From the NCBI RefSeq assembly GCF_000327385.1, contig NW_008709295.1, positions 784,200 to 848,199 on the forward strand: a stretch of 64,000 bases of DNA, given 5' to 3'. Position numbers and translations under genes: made by a program. Shown piece after piece: positions 47,301-59,200 of this stretch; the first letter of the stretch is position 1, and each line of letters starts with the position of its first letter. This stretch comes from Lottia gigantea. Its lineage: Eukaryota > Mollusca > Gastropoda > Lottiidae. The notes beneath the pieces are model-generated. The model did not search any database and had not been told where the DNA came from. It was given only the letters and a program-made list of their open reading frames with translations.

Positions 47301-49305
47301 TATCATTTCTGACAGCTGCCAGTGGGCGTATGTTACCTTGCCTGGCAAGCTATCTTGATTGATAGGATTGGGAATTTAAATCAAACTTTGTTTGCATTAA
47401 GCTACAAGGAAGCAAGCAAGACCATGAAACATTTTATCTGAAAGACCATTTTATATAAAGTTTCATTTTATTTTCATGAACGTTTTTTTTACAGAGAAAG
47501 TTCCTTCTTCAAGTATATTTAGTAATACTGGTACAGCTGGTCTTAGTTTTGCCTCAACAACTTCTACTTCTAGTGCTGCTAATGTAATTCAATCTTCCAC
47601 AACAACAACTAATACATCTGGTTTTACATTTACACCATCAACTACTTCATTTGGTGGCTTTGGTACTTCAGCATTTACTTCAGCTACTAATAAACCAACA
47701 GACAACCAAGGTATCTGAAACTCTTATATTTCATAAAAAAATTGACTGCATGAACAGAAGGTCAATTTGAATATCTGATACAATATAACATTGGCAGCCA
47801 TTAAAACATATTATATGACAGTTTGGCTATGTGTATGCAAATTAATCTGAAAATTTGTTTGTGCATGAATTACAGACAAACTGAATGAAAAATAAACTTC
47901 CTGGTATATTTTTCACTTCTGTTCACGGAAAGGCAAGACTGGTATCAATCAAATGGTTTTAAGTGCAAAAATGGGTGGGGGTTTAATATGCTACAAAAAT
48001 TAATATCGTGTGTATTAGACATTTGGCGGCTGACATCTTTATTGCTAGAAAATATCATGGAATTACTTGCAATGTGTGAACACGAAGATGCGTGCAACAA
48101 TCTTAAGGGGTTTGGTGCTGTTTGGTGCATTTCCCTCCTCCAAACGACAAGCTATCGAAATCATTTATCAAAGCATGTGGATAGTCTTTCTCAGACTAAT
48201 TTGATGATGATATTACGGTGTACATGTTTTACTATGAAGTAAATTCATTTGTAGAAGGTGAAGAAGAATATGAGCCACCAAAGCCTGAGACTAGAGAGAT
48301 CAATGAAGAAGGTGCAGTTTATTCTAAAAGGTAACATTTTTGAACCAAATTAAATGATGATTTTTTAAATTAGTTGCTTTTAAAACAATTCTTAAAACTA
48401 TTTTCACCTTCTCTGTTTTCTGTCAAACCACAAAATTTGCATGTGAATTTGGATTGAACTTGATATGTTGTATATTGATCAGGTTGAAGCTTTAAGATGT
48501 GGTATGCCTTGTATTTTAATCAGGATTACACTTGTACCACTTATTTCAACAACCCACCAATGTGCAAGTTTTGTATTATACAATATAGACAGCAGCTTTC
48601 ACATTGGTATAATTTCTGAGCTACCATGAACACAGGCCATATTTTTAAATATGCTCAATATTTTCTTTATCAAAGATGTAAAATATTCTACCAGAAAGAT
48701 GGTAAGTGGAAAGATCGTGGTGTTGGTAATCTACATCTGAAACCTGATGAAGAGGGGAAAACACAATTAATAATCAGAGCTGACACAACTCTAGGTTTGT
48801 ACATGTCTTTTTAACTGCTTTTTGCAACAACTATCATGGGCTTTAGTAATCTTCTCTTGAAACCCAATCATCAACTCTGCAAATTTGGTTGCAATAGAAT
48901 GATCAGGTATTGAAAACCAATTGAAAGTAAAGTAAAAAACTATGGCATCCATATTTATTAAACAAGCGACCTTCACCTCAGATTACAAATAAATTGTCCA
49001 TATAGGATTCGGACAACAACTTATTTGAACATAATCAATAAAACTCACTCACTCAAATTTTAAAAGTTATGAGATTTTGGGAATTGATTTTGTTTTTTCT
49101 AGGTAATATCTTACTGAATATAATGTTGTCATCAGTGATACCAACCAAGAAACAAGGTAAAAACAATGTTTGGATGTTATGTGTACCTAATCCACCAGTT
49201 GATGTGAAAGATGATAGTGGTAAACCTGTACCAATGCTATTACGTGTGAAAACTAGTGAAGATGCTGATGAACTCTTAGACAAATTGGAAGAATTTAAAA
49301 AATGA
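44366..49305 (+). CDS. NUP50: Nucleoporin NUP50
   Basis: Seven coding exons, 44366-44434, 44953-45036, 45968-46376, 47495-47710, 48255-48330, 48676-48794 and 49103-49305, join in phase to a 391-aa protein (human 468). The N-terminus has ELTDRNWDQEDE, nearly identical to human; in vertebrates this end binds importin alpha. Basic MKKAKRR is at ~42-48. FSAFGGFAG and FGGFGTSAF are sparse FG repeats. SLNKSVLEWIKKHIE and LTPIFTDYSKHLEDI (~112-150) match the conserved human middle segment. From ~285 a Ran-binding domain carries CKIFYQKDGKWKDRGVGNLH, KTQLIIRADTTLGNILLN, VCVPNPPVD (here LCVPNPPVD) and RVKTSEDADEL. NUP50 is a mobile nuclear-basket protein that helps release cargo from importin alpha and binds Ran. 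Introns 2 and 3 hold hairpin-bordered repeats. Confidence 0.96.
45361..45667 (-). mobile_element. Hairpin-bordered element, copy 10 (partial)
   Basis: CTTGGTGTGAGTGTTTGTAG, CCTATTGAAAATCAGAA, then ATATTTCATTCTGGTGATTG and GTGGCTGTATATTACC with GCCTGGCAAGCTATCTT at the end. It is in NUP50 intron 2; the other border is lost. Confidence 0.6.
46563..47355. mobile_element. Hairpin-bordered element, copy 11, with an adjacent inverted repeat
   Basis: 46563-46600 and 46633-46672 are ~38-bp inverted copies (ATTCTACAAATCTACTGAAT against its complement). Next come ATGTGGACGTATATTGCC and three ~165-bp monomers (TTTGTGAACACAATAGAGAC, TACAGTTTTCAACTGATTTT). The right end is CAGTGGGCGTATGTTACC plus TTGCCTGGCAAGCTATCTT. 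It lies in NUP50 intron 3. Confidence 0.65.
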
Positions 49306-50534
49306 TGAAAAATAACATGTAGTTGCCTGCTTCTAAAAAATTTTCATTGTCAATAAGACTGAAAGTATTATACAGGTTATAATTTAAAATCCTGGTTATT
49401 GTCAATATCACAGCTAACCTGGATGATAGCATCTGGTAATTATTTGTCAAAATTTCATTGTAAATTATATTTTAAGTTTAGACCAGATTTTCAAGCCTGT
49501 CAGTCAATTAAGGAAATGACAATGGTGAAAATTTAATAATTTGTCTTTTTTGACAGCCACGTCATATATTCTTGTTTCCTCCTAAAACCAGGTAGGAACT
49601 ATACTTATGTAAGATTCAAAAGTTGCTCTAAAGGCTGGTCATGAAGACCATCACAGACTACATTTAACTAGTACAATGTCACTGGTTAAGCTTATTTCTA
49701 TGAAATAGAAAATATAAATATGAGCATCATATTGACAGCAATTACGTGCTACATTAAACTAAAAATTGTTTATTCATTGTATATTTCCTGAAAGAAATTA
49801 ATTTTATTTAATATTTCCAACTCCCTTTTCAAAATATCAATTTGTACTTGAGATATTATAAGGAAAATTACATTAGGGTATAACATGGTCACTAGCCTTG
49901 ACTGAAGGCATCTAGATTCTCACAATGCATTTTGTTATCTGTTTCCGGGCTGTTGCATTTTTCCCATAAATGAAATGGATCTGATTCTGAAAAACACATC
50001 TTTCATTTCTTTCAAATTACATTTTGTCCAGTCATGTCTAAGTGTACACAGTGTTCATTTGATGATGACGTTTTGGAAAAATGTAAGAGGGGTCAAAAAG
50101 TTTTCAACAAAGAATTATTTTTCAGATAAAAAATAAATTATAAAATGATTGGAGTGGAGTCATGATTTTTTCTTTTGGGGGAATATGACTAGAAACTTTG
50201 AGAACATCTTGATTTTCAAATTTGTACCTACATATAGCATTATAATTTACTACTTTTGCCGATATTAATATAAAATTTTGCCTCATCAAGTCATCTGTAA
50301 AATGTAATTGTCAAGAATAACACAGGGCTTGATTTATATGTAAGGAATTAATGTCAATTATTGCATGCAGATTGAATATTTTTGTTTATGAAATAAAAAT
50401 TGCTCATAATGAATTTACAATGTACCAATGTCAGTTGTCTATTATTTTGACAAACATACTTCCCTTTTACATTATGGTGCAAATGATATAAAGTGTAATA
50501 AATAAATTTGTAAATGTTTTAAATCTCAATGTTA

Positions 50535-51150
50535 CTGCCTTTTTTATATGCCCACATGGAGATGTGGTGAATCTAAAGAGAAAAAGCAAGCAGCAATAAC
50601 CAATCATAGACTTTTTGATGGGATCACCAATACCACTAGTAGTACAGCGATTCATTTGAGGTATACTGAACTTGGTGTAATAAAAAATAAAATTGACATG
50701 AATTAACATCCTTTAATACCCAACATTTCATCAAACAAGTTTTGATTGTAATTTGACATGTAATTTGTTTTTTCCCCATGATGAAGTCAAATCTTGTATA
50801 TTGAGATCTCAGAACTTAGTAATAATTGTTTGAATGTTTTTTGGAGTTTTTGCTCTTGACTTCGTCAAAACGTGTCAAGTTTGGCTTGTAGACACTGAAA
50901 TACTTAATCAATCTTGATGAAATTTAGTATGAGTATATATATTGATAAGATCTCGTTCAAGCTTGAATTTGGTAATAATTATTTGAATATTTTTTAGAGT
51001 TATTGCTCTTGACTAAAGAGTAAAAACGTGTCAAGCTTGGCTTGTAGGCACAATAGAGACTACAGTTTTTATCCGATCTTGATGAAACTTGGTATGCGTA
51101 TATAAATTGATAAGATCTTGTTCAATTATAAATTTGGTAATAATTGGATG
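50535..51150 (+). repeat. Hairpin-bordered element, copy 12 (decayed)
   Basis: TTTTATATGCCCACATGGAGATGTGG begins the copy. Monomers at about 50860-51000 and 51000-51140 carry AAAACGTGTCAAG, TTGGCTTGTAG, GACTACAGTTTTTATCCGAT and ATTGATAAGATCT. No right border. Confidence 0.5.
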
Positions 51151-51869
51151 AACGATAATTGAAGCCTTATTAAAGGGATACATTCTCAAGAATGGTCAAT
51201 ATGAGCGTATATTCATCAGTTGATATACCTGGTGTAATAAATAACATAACAGGATCATTATATAATCCGATAAATCAAAAAAACTTAATAATAAATTTTT
51301 TTTAAGGGGGGCTGAACTATATGATTCAAAAAGTCAATAAAGAAACTATACATGTATATATACATTGAAAATATGTGTTTAAGTGTTTCACGGGGTTGAC
51401 AATCAACAATGATAATAATCAATAATTACACAAGCTGTAAGCTGTAGACAACAGGTTTCATCTGATTTTCATGAAATTTAAGAATTTATGGCAACATGGA
51501 TGGGTTCGATTTAACATCGAGTAACATGATTAGGCTGCTTCCGATTCCCAGCATATGTTTCGAGGGAACTTGAAAGACTTTGAAAGGTAGAACCAGAAAC
51601 ACCACCTTTGTCTTAAAGTCTTTGAATGGCATTTAGCAATTGTGAGTACGATATATAGACACCTTTGTCTTATTTGGCGGAGGAGAAGAGAGGTTACTGG
51701 TTCCCACTGTATCAATTGTCGTTTGGTCTCGGGCTTGAAGTGACACTCATCTATGCCATGGGTGAAGAAACTTTAAAGGAAACTGGTTGGTTCTGCTTTA
51801 AAGGGCCTCCGAAAAAGGCAAAGGTTGAGTTAATTTCAAGCTGAGATTTCAAAAGTTTCATCAAAAAAA

Positions 51870-52297
51870 CGAATAAAAAATGTAGTCTCTATCAGGCCTA
51901 CAAGCCAAATTAGACGCATTGAATTAATTCAAGGGCCATAATTTAACTCCAAAACCATTCATCCAATTATTACCATTTTTGAACTTGGGATCTTATCAAT
52001 TTATACATGCGAACCAAGTTTCATTGAGATCAGATAAAAAATGCACCCTGTATCATGACTACTACAAAATTTGAAGCGTTTTCACTATGTCAAGGGCAAT
52101 AACTCTAAAACCATTCATCCGATTATGACCAAATTCAAACCTGACCAAGATCTTATCAATATATACATGCATACCGAGTTTCATCAAGATCAGATAAAAA
52201 TTGCAGCCTTTATCATGCATACATGTGAATGAATGGACGGACGGACAGGGGCGACGGCAATTATATACGTCCACATTTCCATGTGGGCGTATAAAAA
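51870..52297 (+). mobile_element. Hairpin-bordered element, copy 13
   Basis: Monomers with CAAGGGCAATAACTCTAAA, ACCATTCATCCGATTATGAC and TATATACATGCATACC. Right border GAATGGACGGACGGACAGG and the hairpin ACGTCCACATTTCCATGTGG with GCGTATAAAAAA. Confidence 0.6.
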
Positions 52298-52309
52298 ATA
52301 GTCCCACTT

Positions 52310-52590
52310 GGAAATGTGGTTTGAGTTATTGTCTTTAGAAGAACACGTACCAGTACACGTCAAAATTTGTCTGTGAACACAACAGAGACTGCAGTTTTTA
52401 TCTGATTTTAATGAAATTTGGTATGGTCATAATATTGGTTTTGAGTTATTGCCCTTGACTTATAAGGAAGAACGCACCAAAATTTGTTTTATCGATGTAA
52501 TGACATTTAGTGTGATCATTTATGTCTAAGAGATCTTGGACATGAGCGAATTTGAAGACTTTTTCGATGAATGATGAAAATTGATGTGCA
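52310..52590 (+). repeat. Monomers of the hairpin-bordered family
   Basis: CAAAATTTGTCTGTGAACAC, GAGACTGCAGTTTTTATCTG, AATGAAATTTGGTATGGTC and GTTATTGCCCTTGACTTA. They directly abut copy 13 and are probably a second decayed copy. Confidence 0.45.
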
Positions 52591-53203
52591 TATTTTGATA
52601 TCATAGAGTCTGGATACAGTGTTAATCGAATTTAAACTACATATAAATAAATGTGTATGTTGATTAGACATTGTTCTTGTTTGAATTTGATGATTATTTG
52701 ATAAACAGCTTTTTAGGTACTGCCTTGACTTACATGTAGGTAGGCTATTAATTGAAGACAGTCATGAAAGCAGTGTGATTTTGATAATTTAGTGTAGGCT
52801 ATTTGGGTTAGTTTTATTTAAAAAGATTGTGTGGAGAAAGTTAGTATTCGTTAACCTGATGAACGCGTGTTTGAAATTTGGTCTGTCATGACCATGAAAA
52901 TCTTGAGCCAAACTGAAAGTAGTCTATACCACTACATTTTATCAACATCTGCTTGACTTGCCACTGCACACCAGACGACAATCTTAATATATCCTTCCGC
53001 ATATAAATCTCTCGTCATCTTACAAAATCTGAAAGAAATGCAATTTCAAACATCAAATTCCAAATCTAGATCAAAATTTAGTCAAAACTAGCCATGTAAA
53101 AACCCCATAAGAGGATTTATAAAAAATAACGCGGACTAGGCTAATATTTACATGAAAAAAAGTTTTAGTGGTCTGAATCCGTATCTCTCTTCATGAAATC
53201 AAC

Positions 53204-56200
53204 ATGGATGTACAAGCAAACATTGATACGGAAAAGCTAGTGTTAGATCTGTTTGAAGTTGAGGGTGTCAAGTTTGGCAACTACACTTTGAAAAGTGGAG
53301 TTCAAGCCCCTGTTTATATTGATTTACGTGTAGTAGTATCGTATCCTGAGTTAATGGTAAGAGTAACCTACCGGAATGACTGAAAAAAATGTGCTCTGGA
53401 GGGGAGATGATAAAATTATAAATCCTGCTTATGTCCCTTGACTAGCTTATTTTTCCACGTTAATTCACAAAATTGAACACTCTTTAACATTTTCTGAAAT
53501 CTTGTCACACGAAAATCTGTTGTTTATTGGTGTGTTGCGATTTTCTTTATGAATCCCTCACCTTGACACATAATATTCATGAGTAACCAACTGGACAATG
53601 GCTGCTAAATGCATCACCTATTTTCGAGTAAAACACGTTGTATGGAAACCCAGTGGTATGATTAACTTCTCTTAGTATCTATCTTTAATAACATTTCCTA
53701 ATAACTAATGACAATCCCTTTAAAGAACAATGATTTTTTTTAAAAAAATAGTGATTGACCAAATAAGATTGGCCTAAAAGGTAGGAGTGATTTATTGTGA
53801 GTCATTGAAACTACCTAAGAATATGGCCCACATTGTGACTTCGTTCATTGGACTACATTCTAGCAGACAACACTTCAAATTCCGATTACAGCTTGGGATT
53901 ATAAAGAAATTAGGCCGATAAAAAATTGTGATAATTGGTAAACGTTGAAATGGGCCATTTTATATTTGTCAAAGTAGACATTAATACATTTTACCTTACT
54001 TGAAACTACTGGATTCATTCTACTAGCTGATATTGTACAAATAACCCATGTTTATCGAAACAAGCAAATGCAGAGATCACTCACGGTCGCACATGTAAAT
54101 CATTAATCATTTCCGGAGATGTACGAAAAATAGGTTAGCACAAAATTAGGTTAGGCCTACTTGACCATATTGTTGGCATATGAAACAAAGACACAATGCC
54201 TTATTTAAAACATTTTTTAATACAGTTTCCAAAATCTGACTCTCAGGTTGAGAGTCTCAGCTCATAACTTCTGTTTAGAGACCGCGAGATGTTTTGATTG
54301 AAAATGAAATACATGTCATATTAATTTGTCCATTTTATGAAGAATTCAGGCAAAAGTGTATAAAAATAAATTATTAGAAGAACCCATGCTTATTATTATT
54401 TATTATCCATCGAAAAGTTGTCAGAAATTAAAAAACTTAGTATGTTTCTTTGCCAATCACAAACAAAGAGATTGAAACAACTAACATAAAGGTCACTCTG
54501 TTTATATGAAAATATGTTGTTTTATTATACGCCCACATCTCTCTATGTGGACGTATATTGTCAGCACCCTTGTCCATCGGTCCCTCCGTCCGGATGTTTC
54601 GTTGTTACCATCCGCATGCCGTGAAGGGCTTATATGGCTGTGCTCCACTATCTTAATCTTTGTTTGTATTTTGTGGTTGTGTTTTGTATATTAATTGTGT
54701 TTTGTATACCTTATCTGATGGGCAGATATGACAAAGAAAATAAAGAATTTGAAATTTGAATTTGACCAATATGAAGATAAGCTTACTGATGCTTCAGGGA
54801 CATTGTTGCATAGTTAAAACACACTTAGCTCTATATCCACATTTCACTAATTTAAATTATCTCTATATCCACATTTCACTAATTGAGATTAGCTCTATAT
54901 CCACATTTCACTAATTGATATTAGCTCTATATCCACATATCACTAATTTAAATTATCTCTATATCCACATTTCACTAATTGAGATTAGCTCTATATCCAC
55001 ATATCACTAATTTAAATTATCTCTATATCCACATTTCACTAATTGAGATTAGCTCTATATCCACATTTCACTAATTGATATTAGCTCTATATCCACATAT
55101 CACTAATTTAAATTATCTCTATATCCACATTTCGCTAATTGAGATTAGATCTATATCCACATTTCACTATATGATATTAGCTCTATATCCACATATCACT
55201 AATTTAGATTATCTCTATATCCACATTTCACTAATTGAGATTAGCTCTATATCCACATATCACTAATTTAGATTATCTCTATATCCACATTTCACTAATT
55301 GAGATTAACTCTATTTCCACATTTCACTAATTAAGATTAGCTCTATAACCACATTTCACCAACCAAGATTAGCTCTATTTCCACATTTCACTAATTGAGA
55401 TTAGATGTATATCCACATTTCACTAAAAATTTAAGATTTCAGTTTTGGATACAAAAACATCTACATTAACACTACAAAAAGAGAAGAGGTATTCCCTGAC
55501 AGTAAATCTGGACAATATATTGGTATCATGATAAATACTGGTAGGCCTATAGGAATTCATATTGTTTCATTAACATATATAAGCTTTCTGAAATATCTTC
55601 ATATCATGATACTATATTAAGTTTATTTCCAATGGTAAAATATTTAGAAAGAAAAAAAAACACATTTTTATCAAAAACCAGAAGGTTAAAAATTGTACCT
55701 TATATATCACAATATATATACATGTATATTTCTTGTGATACAAGCTTATTAGTATGATGTTGTGCACTTGAACCAATATCGATCATCCCAGCCCTATCTG
55801 ACAACCCCTTTTTAGACCAAATTACTTTATCAACTGTACAGTATGTAGCCTTTTTTCAACATGTCACCCATATTGAAAAATGGCATTATCCAAAAACTGA
55901 TATTACACTTAAAGGAAATTACTTCACATAAGGGAAATTTCTTCAAATGTAAACAAAACTACTTTTGTCAAGTGTTAAAATGTAGACGTTTTTTGTCTCA
56001 AAAAGTGAATTTAAGTGTATTTTTAGCAACACAATGTTGTTCCTGCAGCATTGGTAAGCTTAAATCATTGATTTTCTTGTCTTTGAAGCATTAAATTAAA
56101 TAAAATAGAAAAAACTTTATAGTTTGCTTAGACAACAGCCCAAATTTGTAGAAAATCATAAATAATTCACATTTGGGTATAATGAGTTATCTACAAAGGA

Positions 56201-59200
56201 AGATTAAGATAAGAATATTAACTAGATTGATGTCAAATAGATTCTATATTATGGAATATCCAATATTTTTAGGTTCGGGTAAGTGAAATGTTATGGAAAG
56301 CCAGTCAAAATGTGAAGTCTGAATATAAATCAATTTGTGGTGTACCATATACAGCTTTGCCACTTGCTACGGTAGGTAAAGTTTCTTAAAGTACCCAAAT
56401 GGAATTTAAAATGTTAATAATTGTATTATTATGATGCAAGGATACTCCATGGAACCCCTATTATTCACATAGCTAGAAGTATTTGATAAGAATATTGAAT
56501 CACAAAATAGACTGAAAGCTACAGGTGCGCCATTTGGGGGGGTCAATTTGAGTGTTTAATATATGTAAAGTCTTAAGAAGTACTAGAAATGTACGAAAAT
56601 GGCATAATTCCTTTAAAAAGTACTGCAAACTAGGATATTTACGTTATCATTTTAACATTCAAACATGGGAAATTCTGGACACATAGATTTGAAGTCTCAA
56701 ATTTCGATGGTGAGCTGTGAACACTCACACTGATTGGCTAAGCTAGAAAATTCCTGCTTCTGAGACTAAGGTCCCTTTAAAATTTGATCAGTAAAAAGTG
56801 TTTCTTGTTTACTGAACTACTTGGAAGCAGCCATTTGAAAGAGAGGTTTTGTAAGGCTTTGTATCGCTGCCTATTCCAAGAAAATTGCCTTATGATTTAC
56901 ACAATAATTACAGTGTATTTCTGCTAAAGAAAATATTCCTATGTTAATCCGAAGAAAAGAAGCTAAAGGATATGGTACTAAGAAGTTAATAGAAGGAAAG
57001 TATAATGATGGAGATAACTGTTTAATTATAGAAGATGTTTGTACTAGTGGGTCTAGTGTATTAGATACTGTACAGGTAACTTCAAATATTCAACTTATAC
57101 ATTTTCATCTCATTTCAAAAGTCCTATAATTATATATACTAGAGCCACACTTGGCAAAGAGTGGCCTTTGCTACTGTGGCAAATTGCAAGAGACCCTGAA
57201 GAAACCAACCTTCTAGGTTAATTAGGTCACATGCCAGAACTGTCTAAAGTTACAACATTTTCTGTGTTTGGAAGGTTGTGAAACCGGAAGTAGACGTCCG
57301 ACATCAGAAATGAAAATATCAGCGAATAGCCAAAGTCAACGACCTTTGACCTTGTAAAGGGGAATATCAACAAAGGTCAAGCTCACGAAATATATGTCAT
57401 CAAATTTTCAAAATGCATATGTCTATTTATCCTGAAGCTGTCATTGGACTTCAATTATGTAGGTATAGATCGATGGCCAAGGTCAATGAACTTCGATCCT
57501 AAAAAGGTCAAGGTCAACAAAGGTCAATTGAAAAAATTTAAAAATATTGAAATCATTGAAAATCCAAAACCATTCTTCTTTTGAACTATAAAGCTGAAAC
57601 AATAANNNNNNNNNNNNNNNNNNNNNNNNNNNNNNNNNNNNNNNNNNNNNNNNNNGTAATTGTGTGCGAAGTCCCTTTTTGACAAACGTATCCAATGCAA
57701 GTTATGCCTCTGCTCAAAAATATTAATAATGAGTAATATTTGCCTCGCCCATTTCAACTTTTTGTAATAGATTGAATCATATTTAAAATGTCTAGCAGAT
57801 AGCCAAATTTCAACCTTTTACATCATATAGGACAAAAGATATACCCATACCTATCTCAATGAAGCGAAAATATTGTAAAAAAACTTAAATTTAAAAAAAT
57901 TTCGTATTTCAATTTTGCATTAAAAAACTTTTGTTTTAAGCTTATATCACTGGAAAGAGCACATTGAGAATCCGAAAAAAAACAACCCTCTAGGTTGATT
58001 AGGTCACAATCTAGAGCAGCCCAAAGTTGCGAATTTGACTTTTTTTGGACCGCTATAAAACCGGAAGTAGATGCCAGAGGTCAAATATCAAAATATCAAT
58101 TGATAGCCACGGTCAATGACCTTTGACCCAATAAAGGTCAAGGTCATCACGGTCAAGGTGACGAAATATGGGCCCTCAAAGTTGGAAAAAATTCATCCGG
58201 AAATTGCAAAAAAGCGAAAATGAAATTCAAAAATCGGGCTCCAGAGATCTTAAAAATTTTTTTTAATTTCATTTGACACAAAAATCATTCAAATCGAATA
58301 AGCTGTAATGTCTGAAGAAAAATCAATGCATTTCAGGAAAATCAAAATGCCGGCCAGAGTATCACTTCCGGGGCAGATTTTTTTTTTTCTTCATTTTTTT
58401 GTCAGAAATTTGGCTACTGACCTGCAAAATTTCTTTGATATTTATTAAATATGATAAACTTAAAATGAAATGGGGGCGTATATCCATCCTTTGGTCTGTC
58501 TGTCTGTCCGTAGATCATCCACAATTGCATCGTAAACACTCCAGAAGGCACAATTCTTGACAGATTTTGACAAAACTTGGTGTGAGTGTTTGTAATCACC
58601 TAAGGATAAACCCTATTGAAAATAAAAAAAAATCTTAAAAACAAGTTCCATTTTTATCTCGCAAACATTATAGAAGGCATAATTCTTGAAAGATTTTGGA
58701 GAAATTGGGTGAAATTGTTTATTATCACAAATGGATGAACCAATGCATATTATTCATTATTACCCTAAAAAATTCAAAATAAATGTTGAATATTATATAC
58801 TTCTGATTCTGTACTGCCAAATATTTTTCACTCTAAAAGGCATGATTCTTGACAGATTTTGACGAAATTCAGGGAAATTTTTTATTATCAATCGTGGATG
58901 AACCCTATTGCAAATAACAAAATGTTTTATGGAAGTTATTGACCTTGTTCTTGAAAACACTTTTAATTTTTTAGCTCGTAAACGCTAAAAGGCATGATTC
59001 TTTCCGGATTTTGACATGCTATGTTTATCAAAAGATAAAACCTTTATTTTTAAAATCTGTAAAATAAAAAAATATATGAATTTGAGTTTAGCTCTGCAAG
59101 CCACAATTTTCATATCTGATCACGATTTCTTGCAAAACATGACTTCTCTATAAGGCAACTCTGATAAGATATGGCAGTTGTTTGGAAAGTATTTCATTCA

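Larger units (their letters stand above)
49306..53203. other. NUP50 3' UTR and NUP50-UMPS intergenic region
   Basis: AATAAA at 50392-50397 (GAAATAAAAATTGC), and AAAATAAATT near 50126, are candidate polyadenylation signals for NUP50. Three repeat copies follow (50535-51150, 51870-52297, 52310-52590). The UMPS promoter should lie within 52600-53200, where no clear core element is seen. No further gene is recognised. Confidence 0.5.

Noticed and set aside
47945-48242. Overlapping frames on both strands in NUP50 intron 4
   Set aside because: No recognisable motif and no splice signals fitting the NUP50 reading phase.
57483-57757. Minus-strand open frames across the run of N
   Set aside because: They are artefacts of translating through an assembly gap.
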